Of a DNA stretch of 42,060 nucleotides, positions 8,824 through 15,923 are shown piece after piece (within the stretch, counting starts at the first letter, position 1; each line of letters starts with the position of its first letter). The stretch is from assembly GCA_902770835.1 (NCBI GenBank), contig CACXUM010000021.1:1-42060 (forward strand), in the 5' to 3' direction. The DNA comes from an uncultured Bacteroidia bacterium (GTDB taxonomy: Bacteria > Bacteroidota > Bacteroidia > Bacteroidales > F082). A program made the translations under genes and the position numbers. The notes beneath the pieces were generated by a model that worked only from the letters and a program-made list of their open reading frames with translations, did not search any database and was not told the origin of the DNA.

Positions 8824-8873
8824 CAAAAAATAGGCACATATACAAGTTTTGAATTACCCTCTTTTTCCAAAAG

Positions 8874-8900
8874 TAAACCGCAGTTTTCAGCGGGTTTTTT
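8874..8900. terminator. Weak hairpin downstream of the DUF3990 operon
   Basis: CCGC/GCGG core with flanking AAA/TTT and a one-base bulge, and a T6 run on the plus strand. It sits just after the stop of the last minus-strand gene of the operon, where the U tract on that strand is poor. Low confidence. Confidence 0.3.
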
Positions 8901-8902
8901 GT

Positions 8903-9112
8903 TTATCCTTGAGATTCTAATACATCGAAGATATAAACCGGGCTTTGGATGAACAACTTGGTTTCTGGATTCAGCAAATCATTGAAAGTCTTTGAGTTGT
9001 AGAAATACTTCATGGCCTCGTTGATGCTCATGTTTTTTTCTTGAACGAGGAGTTGAATCACGTCGCGCGTGGTACATTCGTTCATATAGTCTATGTCCTT
9101 CTGGCTAATCAT
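8903..9112 (-). CDS. Small protein, third gene of the DUF3791-DUF3990 operon
   Basis: 69 residues, soluble and helical in appearance (DVIQLLVQEKNMSINEAMKYFYNSK), ending FIQSPVYIFDVLESQG. I do not recognise a named domain with certainty. Small proteins of this kind accompany DUF3990 genes in Bacteroidota and Firmicutes genomes. Its ATG overlaps the stop of the DUF3990 gene (ATGA at 9109-9112), so the two are made together. It may be an antitoxin or a chaperone for the ART-like protein, but that is inference from position only. Confidence 0.7.
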   Translation of the reverse strand: MISQKDIDYMNECTTRDVIQLLVQEKNMSINEAMKYFYNSKTFNDLLNPETKLFIQSPVYIFDVLESQG

Positions 9113-9582
9113 AATCTTTTCAGTTGATCGATAGCGCGTTCTGTGCCGAAAAAATATTGGAAAGTGATGCCTTTCATGTATTTCAGTCTTTTGAGGAAGA
9201 CTTCGAGGCTGATGTTGTGTTCGATGAGGTTACGGACTTGCAGGCCTACGCTGTCGTTGGCAATTGGGCCATAAACCACATCATAGAAATGGATGTTCTC
9301 GTAGTGAAGGTTTTTCCGATTGGCATAGATGAACTCTGCCCATTCTTTGGTGTAACTTTCAAAGTGCTGGAACAGAAGATAATTGCCAAGTAATGATTCG
9401 TCAAATTCATACTTTTGGATGATGATTTCACCACCTTGGAACTTGACCCTGTTTTGTGCGATTTCGAGTGCTTGTTGTTCATCTTCAGACAAGTAAAAAC
9501 CGCATCCGAAGTCTTTGCCTCGTTTGCATTTCGAGAGCTCGATGGCCTCGAAATCGATGTTTGTGCCGTGGTAAAGAATCAT
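9109..9582 (-). CDS. DUF3990 protein, predicted ADP-ribosyltransferase-like fold
   Basis: 157 residues from the ATG at 9582; this start overlaps the upstream stop as ATGA, and a longer frame to 9609 would overlap the upstream gene. The N-terminus MILYHGTNIDFEAIEL...KDFGCGFYLSEDEQQALEIA is the DUF3990 signature: strand-HG-(T/S), then G-x-GFYL-(S/T), which resembles the NAD-binding H and Y/S-x-x motifs of ADP-ribosyltransferases. DUF3990 is grouped with the ART clan by family knowledge, but no activity can be claimed from the sequence. Tight coupling to two tiny genes on either side suggests a toxin-antitoxin-like module. Confidence 0.8.
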   Translation of the reverse strand: MILYHGTNIDFEAIELSKCKRGKDFGCGFYLSEDEQQALEIAQNRVKFQGGEIIIQKYEFDESLLGNYLLFQHFESYTKEWAEFIYANRKNLHYENIHFYDVVYGPIANDSVGLQVRNLIEHNISLEVFLKRLKYMKGITFQYFFGTERAIDQLKRL

Positions 9583-9803
9583 TTCAAGTGCCCTCCCTTG
9601 CGTTGGCAATACTGGGTTACATCGTCGACCATACTGGCAAAGGACTGAGTATGAGCATAGTTGTATTGCTGTTCCAGCAAAAGCATGGCACCGTATTGGT
9701 CGAGATAGTTGAACGACTGCGCTTCCGTAAGGCCGAAATGTTTGGCGAATTCGACCACAAAAACGACCAAATATTCAATGATGTTTTTTTCTTTCGTTGG
9801 CAT
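9579..9803 (-). CDS. DUF3791 protein, first gene of the ART-like operon
   Basis: 74 residues from the ATG at 9803 (MPTKEKNIIEYLVVFVVEFAKHFGLTE...). The frame is open to 9833, but the -7 box at 9811-9818 lies between those starts, so 9803 is correct and the transcript has almost no leader. The layout matches DUF3791: a helical N-terminus, a central segment LTEAQSFNYLDQYGAMLLL, then YNYAHTQSFASMVDDVTQYC (family form YDVLHT...VEDI). The function is unknown. The family regularly precedes DUF3990 genes and is a plausible antitoxin. Confidence 0.75.
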   Translation of the reverse strand: MPTKEKNIIEYLVVFVVEFAKHFGLTEAQSFNYLDQYGAMLLLEQQYNYAHTQSFASMVDDVTQYCQRKGGHLK

Positions 9804-9810
9804 AGCGCTG

Positions 9811-9818
9811 CAAAAATA
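9811..9818 (-). promoter_or_regulatory. -7 box of the DUF3791-DUF3990 operon
   Basis: TATTTTTG on the minus strand, seven bases before the ATG at 9803, suggesting a nearly leaderless message and fixing the gene start. Confidence 0.6.
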
Positions 9819-9836
9819 GGCAAAATATGTCATTCG

Positions 9837-11186
9837 TCAATCAGATTGCCTGCCAATCACCAAAACATTCTCATTGTCCAACCTCACCTTCAGCCAACGC
9901 TCGATGCGGTCGTGGAGTTCTTCGTCCATGGGGTTGTTGGCGGTGATGAAAGCCACAATCTGCTCGGTTTCAATGCCTTCGGCATCTACCGATGAGCCTC
10001 GCGTCAGGCTGAGTTCGGTGATGTCGGGGTATTGCGCAAACAGTTCCTTCGAGATGGCGGCGGTGGGGATTTCCTTGCTCTTGAAGTCGGCAATCAAGGT
10101 CTCCAACTTGGCGATGCTGTCGTTCAACCGATTGATTTGCTTGTCGGTTTGTTCATAAATCCCTTTGACGATTTCGGCTTCAGAGAGGTCTTCGCGCATA
10201 CTGGTGGCGTCCTCGTGGAACACGATTTGGCTGCGCGTGATGCCGTAGGTTTCGGCACAATTGTAAAACTTCTTCTTGGCATCGTCCGTGGGAGGTTCGC
10301 CGGCGAGGAACAATTCCAAGGTGGCTGATTTGCGTGAATAAGTGGCTTTATAGTCGTAGATGAAGCATTTGCCGAGGTTCTTGTTTTCGGCCACCACGCG
10401 GTCGGCATGGCTCATAAAGTTGTTCTCTTTCACCACGCTAATGGCGGTAATCACGCTGGGCACAATGACCACGACGAGGAGCAGATACATCACCGATTTG
10501 GACAGCCGTTTCTTCTCGTTGGTAGTTTCCACCAAGGGGAAGCGGAAATACTTCACGGCGGCGAAGGTGGCCAAGGCGATGAAAATGCTGTTGATGAGGA
10601 ACAGGTAGAGTGCGCCGAAGATGACGGAGCCTTTCCAGATGGAGATGCCGTAGCCCACGGTGCAAAGCGGCGGCATGAGGGCCGTGGCGATGGCCACACC
10701 CGTGATGACGCTGCCCTTGTCCTTGCGCGAGGTCTCGATGATGCCCGCGAAACCGCCAAACAAGGCGATGAACACATCATAAATGGTTGGTCGGGTACGG
10801 GCCAAGAGCTCTGAAGGATTGGCAAGGCTTAAAGGACTGAGAACGAAGAACAAAGACGAGGCAAGGATGCTGATGGCCACCATCACGGCGAAGTTCTTCA
10901 TGGCGTTTTTCACCAATTCGTTGTCCTGTGTGCCCAATCCCAAGCCGAAGCCCATGATGGGGCCCATGACGGGTGAAATCAACATGGCGCCGATGATGAC
11001 AGGAATGGAGTTGACATTCAGGCCCACCGAGGCGATGATGATGGCACAGGCCAAAATGAAAACATTGGTGCCACGGAAGGCGATGTTCTTTCGTATGCTG
11101 ATGCTGGCGTTCTCGTAGTCGATTTCGTCCGAAAGGTGGATGATGGAACGCAGGTATATCAGGATTTTGCGGAGTGTTTTTTTCAT
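9837..11186 (-). CDS. DUF389 family membrane protein
   Basis: 449 residues. The N-terminal two thirds hold about six membrane segments with the DUF389 signature: NVFILACAIIIASVGLNVNS, IPVIIGAMLISPVMGPIMGFG, and GVAIATALMPPLCTVGYG. The C-terminal part (from about residue 250) is soluble and charged, with a helix rich in Asp/Lys (EQTDKQINRLNDSIAKLETLI). The family is widespread and its function is not established. It lies 57 bases after the TrkH-type transporter gene on the same strand with no terminator between, so the two are probably co-transcribed, which hints at a link to ion homeostasis. Confidence 0.9.
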   Translation of the reverse strand: MKKTLRKILIYLRSIIHLSDEIDYENASISIRKNIAFRGTNVFILACAIIIASVGLNVNSIPVIIGAMLISPVMGPIMGFGLGLGTQDNELVKNAMKNFAVMVAISILASSLFFVLSPLSLANPSELLARTRPTIYDVFIALFGGFAGIIETSRKDKGSVITGVAIATALMPPLCTVGYGISIWKGSVIFGALYLFLINSIFIALATFAAVKYFRFPLVETTNEKKRLSKSVMYLLLVVVIVPSVITAISVVKENNFMSHADRVVAENKNLGKCFIYDYKATYSRKSATLELFLAGEPPTDDAKKKFYNCAETYGITRSQIVFHEDATSMREDLSEAEIVKGIYEQTDKQINRLNDSIAKLETLIADFKSKEIPTAAISKELFAQYPDITELSLTRGSSVDAEGIETEQIVAFITANNPMDEELHDRIERWLKVRLDNENVLVIGRQSD

Positions 11187-11243
11187 TGCAATTATCGTAA
11201 ATCAATTTGCAAAAAACGGCATTTTTCTTGAATTGCGCAAGTT

Positions 11244-12698
11244 TCATCGACCAAAAAGGCTTTTCGCGGCAATCAACATGGGGAAAATCTCAACGCGGCC
11301 CAGCAACATAATGATCATGGCGACAATTTTTTGGAAGCCCAAGAATCCGGCGTAATTGCCCATTGAGCCGACCTCGCCGAAACCCGGCCCGACGCTGCCC
11401 ATGCAGGCAATGGAGGCCGAAATCGAGGTTCTGAAATCCATGGTGGTAGCGAAAATCACGGTGCCGATGACGATGATGAGCATATAAGTGCCCATGAAGG
11501 TCAAAATCGAGGTGACATTGTCTTCCGTCTTCACCTGCCCGTCTATTTTGGTCCAGTTGACATTCTTGAACCCAATCAGCGAGTTGACCAAGCCCCTCAG
11601 ACTTTTGATGACGATGACGAAACGGTCCATTTTTATGCCGCCCGAGGTGGAGCCTGAGCAACCGCAAACCAAGGAACAAAGCAATAAAACGCCAATGCAG
11701 CCCGAAGGCCAAAGATTGGTGTCGGCAGTGGCAAAGCCCGTGGTCGTGGAAAGCGAAACGACTTGGAAGGCCGCCAAACGCAAGGCTTTTGGAAAGGTGG
11801 AGCAATAGCCACTGAAATAAAGATTGCCCGTAACGATGAGTATGGCCATCGCAACGAGGGCAAGAAACCAGCGGACGACTTGCGTGTTGAAGAGGTTTTT
11901 GTGCGTGCTTTTGTCGGGCCAAACGGTGGAGAAAAGCAGGCTGAAGTTGGTGGCACCCAGCAACATGGCCATGATTAGGATGCAATCCACAATGGCATTG
12001 TCATAGAAGGCAACGCTGGTGTTTTTGGTGCAGAAACCGCAAGTGCTGCAAGCCGACATGGACAAAGTTGCGGCATCGAACCACGACATTTTCGTCAGAT
12101 GCAGGGCGATGGCCGAGGCCGAGGTGATGATGAGATAGACGGCAATCAACCTATAGACGAAGTGCCTTTTGCGTCCGCCGTAGTACGACTTGGCGAGGTC
12201 GGAAAGTTCCGCACTGGCCAAAACGGAATGGCGGTCGTGTTGCGCCGAAATGACCAACGAAACGAGGGTGACGATACCAATGCCGCCCATCCAAGCCGTG
12301 GCGATGCGCCAGAATTGCAGACCTTTAGGCAGGGCCTCAATGTTGTTGAGAATGGAAGCGCCAGTGGTGGTGAAGCCCGAGACGCTTTCAAAGAAGGCAT
12401 TGATGAAAGTGAACTCGCCGCCAAAAATCAAAAACGGTATGGCACCAAAGGAACAGGCCGCAATCCAGCAGCCCGTGACGATGCAATAGCCCTCCTCGAT
12501 GCTCATGTTTTCTTGTGGTTTTGTGCCGATGATGGCGAAAAAACCACAAAGTAGCGTGGTCATGGCGGAAAAAACCAAAGGTTCAAAACTGTCGTCCATG
12601 TCGTTCCTGAAAGCGATGAACGCTGATACAAACATGAGTAGTGCGACCCCTAATAGGGAGAATCCGGCATAGCGAAGGGTGATATTCCATTTTTCCAT
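11244..12698 (-). CDS. TrkH/KtrB family potassium uptake transporter
   Basis: 484 residues from the ATG at 12698 (MEKWNITLRYAGFSLL). An ATG at 12719 (MFQKRKQ) is possible but sits only five bases after the -7 box; the far upstream Met at 12791 precedes the promoter and is excluded. The four-fold pore-loop architecture is visible: SGFTTTGASIL in the first filter region, SACSTCGFCTKNT in the second, SLSTTTGFATAD in the third and CMGSVGPGFGEVG in the fourth, each with a pore-lining Gly. It imports K+ (sometimes Na+ coupled) across the inner membrane, usually gated by a TrkA/KtrA ring protein, which is not in the window. It ends RVEIFPMLIAAKSLF as in the family. Confidence 0.93.
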   Translation of the reverse strand: MEKWNITLRYAGFSLLGVALLMFVSAFIAFRNDMDDSFEPLVFSAMTTLLCGFFAIIGTKPQENMSIEEGYCIVTGCWIAACSFGAIPFLIFGGEFTFINAFFESVSGFTTTGASILNNIEALPKGLQFWRIATAWMGGIGIVTLVSLVISAQHDRHSVLASAELSDLAKSYYGGRKRHFVYRLIAVYLIITSASAIALHLTKMSWFDAATLSMSACSTCGFCTKNTSVAFYDNAIVDCILIMAMLLGATNFSLLFSTVWPDKSTHKNLFNTQVVRWFLALVAMAILIVTGNLYFSGYCSTFPKALRLAAFQVVSLSTTTGFATADTNLWPSGCIGVLLLCSLVCGCSGSTSGGIKMDRFVIVIKSLRGLVNSLIGFKNVNWTKIDGQVKTEDNVTSILTFMGTYMLIIVIGTVIFATTMDFRTSISASIACMGSVGPGFGEVGSMGNYAGFLGFQKIVAMIIMLLGRVEIFPMLIAAKSLFGR

Positions 12699-12724
12699 TT
12701 GCTTTCGTTTTTGAAACATGGCGG

Positions 12725-12732
12725 CAAAAATA
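12725..12732 (-). promoter_or_regulatory. -7 box of the trkH-DUF389 operon
   Basis: TATTTTTG on the minus strand, between the two divergent genes; its place argues for the start at 12698. Confidence 0.55.
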
Positions 12733-12767
12733 TTTCGGCGTTTTGTATGGGTCAATACAATAATGCT

Positions 12768-12775
12768 TATCTTTG
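12768..12775 (+). promoter_or_regulatory. -7 box of the LysR-type regulator gene
   Basis: TATCTTTG with a TTTG at 12742-12745 (22-base spacer) as -33. It lies back to back with the trkH promoter, so a regulator bound here could affect both, as is common for LysR proteins. Confidence 0.6.
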
Positions 12776-12796
12776 CATTGATAAAAATCAATAAAG

Positions 12797-13723
12797 ATGA
12801 CCCTGCAACAGTTGGAATACATTATCGCCATTGAGGAATACGGCTATTTTGTGGAGGCTGCCGAAGCCAGTGGCGTGACGCAATCAACGATGAGCCTAAT
12901 GGTGAAAAAATTGGAAGAGGAACTTGACGTGAGGATTTTCAACCGCGACACGCACCCCGTTTCGGTGACGGAAATCGGGAGAAAGGTAATCGACGAGGCC
13001 AAGTTGGTGGTCTATCACGCCAAGCAACTGACGAAACTGACGCGCTCCGAAAAGGAACTCTGCTCCGGCGACTTGAACGTGGCCATGATTACCACGGTGG
13101 CACCTGTGCTGATGGCGGGCATGTTCAAGTTCGCGAAACTGCATTATCCTGCCTTGCGGCTACAAATGGAAGAGTTGATGACGAGCACCATTTTGGCCAA
13201 ACTGAAAAAGGCAGAGATCGACATGGGTATCTTGGCCTCGCCCGTCAACGACCCCGACCTGCTTGAGATTCCTTTATACCATGAACGGTTCTTCGTCTAT
13301 GTTTCGCCAGAAGACGCTATGATGCAACAAGATAGCATCGAGCGTGACCATGTGCTCGACCATCCCGTTTGGATTATGAGGGACGGTGTGCGCTTGTTCG
13401 ACCGTTCCATGCTGCGGCCCGATGAAAGTTTCACTTACGAGAAAATGTACGAGGGCGGCAGGGTAGGCATCCTGATTCAAATCGCCAACGAAAACGGGGG
13501 CATCACTATCATTCCCGAAACGCACATCAGGCTTTTGACAAAGCCGATGCAGGCCTGCCTGAAGCCCATCGTCAACCCCGAGCCGAAGCGGACGATTTGT
13601 CTGGCTTTCAGGAAAGATTACATCCACGAGCAGATTATGAACATCGTGGTGAAGTCCATCAAGACCATCATCCCATTCGAGTTGTGGGACGAAACCATCA
13701 AGAAGGATTACCTGAAACTATAA
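12797..13723 (+). CDS. LysR-type regulator, OxyR-like but without the redox cysteines
   Basis: 308 residues. Residues 1-60 form the winged helix-turn-helix (MTLQQLEYIIAIEEYGYF, then ASGVTQSTMSLMVKKLEEEL), followed by the linker helix and a periplasmic-binding-type effector domain. The overall order and the segment DHPVWIMRDGVRLFDRSML align with OxyR, where this stretch carries the peroxide-sensing Cys199 and then Cys208. Here residue 199 is Arg and residue 208 is Pro, so it should not sense peroxide by that disulfide. It is divergent from the trkH operon and converges on the methionine sulfoxide reductase gene, with a six-base overlap. The likely target is its own promoter and the neighbouring trkH operon. 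Confidence 0.88.
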   Translation: MTLQQLEYIIAIEEYGYFVEAAEASGVTQSTMSLMVKKLEEELDVRIFNRDTHPVSVTEIGRKVIDEAKLVVYHAKQLTKLTRSEKELCSGDLNVAMITTVAPVLMAGMFKFAKLHYPALRLQMEELMTSTILAKLKKAEIDMGILASPVNDPDLLEIPLYHERFFVYVSPEDAMMQQDSIERDHVLDHPVWIMRDGVRLFDRSMLRPDESFTYEKMYEGGRVGILIQIANENGGITIIPETHIRLLTKPMQACLKPIVNPEPKRTICLAFRKDYIHEQIMNIVVKSIKTIIPFELWDETIKKDYLKL

Positions 13724-14170
13724 AACGGCGGCAGTCACCTCGGCAATCTGCTCCAACCATTCCTTGTCGGTCTGGTCGAAGGTGGCCAACCGCTCGCTGT
13801 CGATGTCCAACACGCCGATGACTTCACCTTGTTTTATCAAAGGCACAACGATTTCGCTCTTCGATTCGCTGCTGCAAGCGATGTGGCCAGGGAATTGCTC
13901 AACGTCTTCAACCACAAGGGTTTTGCGTTCTTTCCAAGAGGTGCCGCACACGCCCTTGCCGAAGCCGATGCGGGTGCAGGCCACCGGTCCTTGGAACGGC
14001 CCGAGCACCAATTGCTCGCCGATGACGCGATAGAAGCCCGTCCACCAGAAGTGGAAGGCCTCTTGTATCAGCGCGGCCACGTTGGCCATATTCGCGACGG
14101 GGTCGCTTTCGTCTTTCACCATCGCCTTCACTTGGGCGAGGAGGAGTTTGTAGGTTTCGTTTTTGTCCAT
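13718..14170 (-). CDS. msrC: Free methionine-(R)-sulfoxide reductase (GAF fold)
   Basis: 150 residues, standard for fRMsr, which reduces free Met-R-SO with thioredoxin-supplied electrons in the cytosol. The GAF core is clear (WWTGFYRVIGEQLVLGPFQG). All three catalytic cysteines are present: Cys65 in GPVACT, Cys75 in GKGVCG and Cys99 in HIACS. Their spacing (10 and 24 residues) equals that of the E. coli enzyme's Cys84/94/118. The C-terminus ends DIDSERLATFDQTDKEWLEQI as in the family. Together with the adjacent OxyR-like regulator gene this looks like an oxidative-damage neighbourhood, although the regulator lacks the sensing cysteines. Confidence 0.93.
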   Translation of the reverse strand: MDKNETYKLLLAQVKAMVKDESDPVANMANVAALIQEAFHFWWTGFYRVIGEQLVLGPFQGPVACTRIGFGKGVCGTSWKERKTLVVEDVEQFPGHIACSSESKSEIVVPLIKQGEVIGVLDIDSERLATFDQTDKEWLEQIAEVTAAVL

Positions 14171-14228
14171 ATCTGTTTGTTTTGTGGCCCCACACTGCGC
14201 TGTGCTTGTGTGAGGTTAATAAAAGTTT

Positions 14229-14256
14229 CGTCACTTCGTGACGGGGCTGTCCCCGT
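14229..14256. repeat. Two adjacent short palindromes
   Basis: CGTCAC-TTC-GTGACG (14229-14243) followed directly by ACGGGG-CTGT-CCCCGT (14241-14256, overlapping by three bases). They lie between the AAA_14 gene stop and the fRMsr start, and could weakly stop the AAA_14 transcript, but no U tract follows on either strand. Such palindromes are often dispersed genomic repeats. Confidence 0.45.
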
Positions 14257-14278
14257 GTCTTTAATCCTATGTCCTGCG

Positions 14279-15484
14279 TCAATAAAGGAACCCGAACATC
14301 CAGAGCGGGATTTTGTTGCCGTAGCCTATTTCGGTCTCGTCGATGGCGAGGTAACTGTTCGGGATGTCCTTGATTTGGTCGAATTTCTTGCCTTGTCCGC
14401 CCACCTCAAACAGGCTTGTGCCGTTGAGGAGGAAGTCGCCTTTTTTCGGCATCGTGAGCGTGACCACCGCCGAGGTTTGGTTGGCGAAGAAGGTCTCCCT
14501 CACGGTGCCGATTTCGCTTCTCGGAGACAAAGCCCGCATCAGGTTGGTGTTGTTGAGGTAAATCTTCTCCGGCGTGATGATGTGCTTGTAGTCCTTGACG
14601 TTTTCGGTCAAAAGTTGTATCAACTCGGCGCGGTCGAGGGCGTAGAGCATCTTGAGGCAGAGTTCGCGGCTGGTGTCCAACTGCACGGTCAGTTTGTTGA
14701 CATTGGGCATCAGCGGGAGGTTTTGCGCAATCAGCATCAGCAGGGTTTTGGTCTTCCTCACGGTGCTGTAGGTGACTTCCTCGACGGCGGGCAAGTCGGT
14801 GTCAATCACCAAGTTGGCGACTTCGGCAAGTTGAATCAGGTAGTCTTTCTTCGCGTCTTTGTAAAACGGGTAGTAGCCGTTCTCCAAATAGGCGGAGAAG
14901 TATTTCAGTACCTTGGCCTTCTGGAACAGGTCGTAGGCAATCTCGATGTGCCGCTCCAAGAGGTCGTCCAAGGCGATTGGTTCGGCGGTCATTGCGCCTT
15001 CAAACGCCATATATTCGCGCAGTGAAAGACCGCGCAGCGTGTAGAGCGTTTGCCGCCGCGACAAATCCACCTTGGAATAATCGATTTCGAGCATCGAACT
15101 GCCGGTATAGACGATGTAAAGGTCTGTGTAAGTGTCGTATAGGTTCTTGATGCTGATGCTCCAGTCGGGGTATTTGTGTACCTCGTCGAGAAACAGGTGC
15201 GTCACGCCGTGGGCGTATTCGTAGGCCACCAATTCTTCCAAAGTGTGTGTCTTGAACCACAAGTTGTCCAACGAAACATACAAGGCTTCGGATTTTTTCG
15301 GGAAATGCTCTTTGATGTGTTGCAGCATCAGCGTTGTTTTCCCGACTCCGCGAGCGCCTTTTATGCCGATGAGCCTCGTTTCCCAGTTGATTTTGTCATA
15401 GAGGTAACGCTTGAATTTCAGGTCGGTAGCCGAAAGCCTCATAAGGTAAGCGTCGGTGATGGGTTTTACGATTTCGTCTTCCAT
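14279..15484 (-). CDS. AAA_14/DUF4143 family ATPase
   Basis: 401 residues. The N-terminal AAA_14 domain has a Walker A GARGVGKT at residues 43-50 and a Walker B HLFLDEVHKY with Asp100-Glu101, followed by a sensor region IVYTGSSMLEI. The C-terminal half (about 230-401) is the DUF4143 part, with a winged-helix-like segment and a nuclease-like end (GDFLLNGTSLFEVGGQGK). These ATPases are very common in Bacteroidota and often multi-copy. Their role is unknown, and some authors link them to DNA or mobile-element biology. The promoter (15504-15511) is preceded by an unusual array of six 32-33-bp repeats. Confidence 0.9.
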   Translation of the reverse strand: MEDEIVKPITDAYLMRLSATDLKFKRYLYDKINWETRLIGIKGARGVGKTTLMLQHIKEHFPKKSEALYVSLDNLWFKTHTLEELVAYEYAHGVTHLFLDEVHKYPDWSISIKNLYDTYTDLYIVYTGSSMLEIDYSKVDLSRRQTLYTLRGLSLREYMAFEGAMTAEPIALDDLLERHIEIAYDLFQKAKVLKYFSAYLENGYYPFYKDAKKDYLIQLAEVANLVIDTDLPAVEEVTYSTVRKTKTLLMLIAQNLPLMPNVNKLTVQLDTSRELCLKMLYALDRAELIQLLTENVKDYKHIITPEKIYLNNTNLMRALSPRSEIGTVRETFFANQTSAVVTLTMPKKGDFLLNGTSLFEVGGQGKKFDQIKDIPNSYLAIDETEIGYGNKIPLWMFGFLY

Positions 15485-15503
15485 AGTTTTTTGTTTTACG
15501 CCG

Positions 15504-15511
15504 CAAAATTA
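15504..15511 (-). promoter_or_regulatory. -7 box of the AAA_14 ATPase gene
   Basis: TAATTTTG on the minus strand, 20 bases before the ATG at 15484. The -33 region falls inside the first unit of the tandem repeat array. Confidence 0.6.
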
Positions 15512-15512
15512 C

Positions 15513-15705
15513 AAAAAATCAAGTTTCCATCTGCGAAATTTTTCAAAAAATCGCATTTCCATCTGCGAAATTTCATCTAAAAATCAAGTTTCCATATGCG
15601 AAATTTCATATAAAAATCAAGTTTCCATCTGCGAAAATCGATGTAAAAATCAAGTTTCCAACTGCGAAATTTGGCATAAAAATAGCATTTCCAACTGCGA
15701 ATTTG
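15513..15705. repeat. Six degenerate 32-33-bp tandem repeats upstream of the AAA_14 promoter
   Basis: The shared core TTTCC-A-[TA]-[CA]TGCGAA starts at 15524, 15556, 15589, 15622, 15655 and 15688, so the period is 32, then 33 four times. Each unit has a run of A then TC[AG][AC]. The core is framed by the inverted TTTC/GAAA. Units vary at a few positions only, and there are no unique spacers. The array ends about where the -33 element of the ATPase gene should be, so it occupies the region where an activator or repressor would bind. Between the array and the CobW promoter (15706-15880) lie AT-rich stretches with recurring ATTCGT words and no gene. Confidence 0.85.
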
Positions 15706-15889
15706 TAATATTGGAACTACGAATTTTACGAATTGGACGAATGTCTATTTTGAATTTTGTAGCCAAGGCTGCGGATTCATACGAATTGCCCAAGGCTAAT
15801 CATTCGTGTCCATCCGCAACGAAGTTGAAAATTCTATTCGTGTCTATTCGATTCATTCGTGCAATTCGTAGTTAAATCTTGAAAATTTG

Positions 15890-15897
15890 TATCTTTG
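15890..15897 (+). promoter_or_regulatory. -7 box of the CobW-like gene
   Basis: TATCTTTG, 27 bases before the ATG at 15924. It excludes the longer frame that begins at 15879. Confidence 0.6.
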
Positions 15898-15923
15898 CGC
15901 CTCGTTTAAAAACAGCACCAAAA

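Noticed and set aside
13829-15025. 398-codon plus-strand frame
   Set aside because: Lies antisense across the fRMsr and AAA_14 genes, both of which have clear family motifs.
15513-15705. CRISPR array
   Set aside because: Units are contiguous and degenerate with no unique spacers, and there are no cas genes in the window.
15456-15875. A 139-codon plus-strand frame with an 11-residue periodicity (KNQVSICEI-like)
   Set aside because: The periodicity comes from the 33-bp non-coding repeats. It starts inside the AAA_14 gene on the other strand, and its composition does not resemble a protein.
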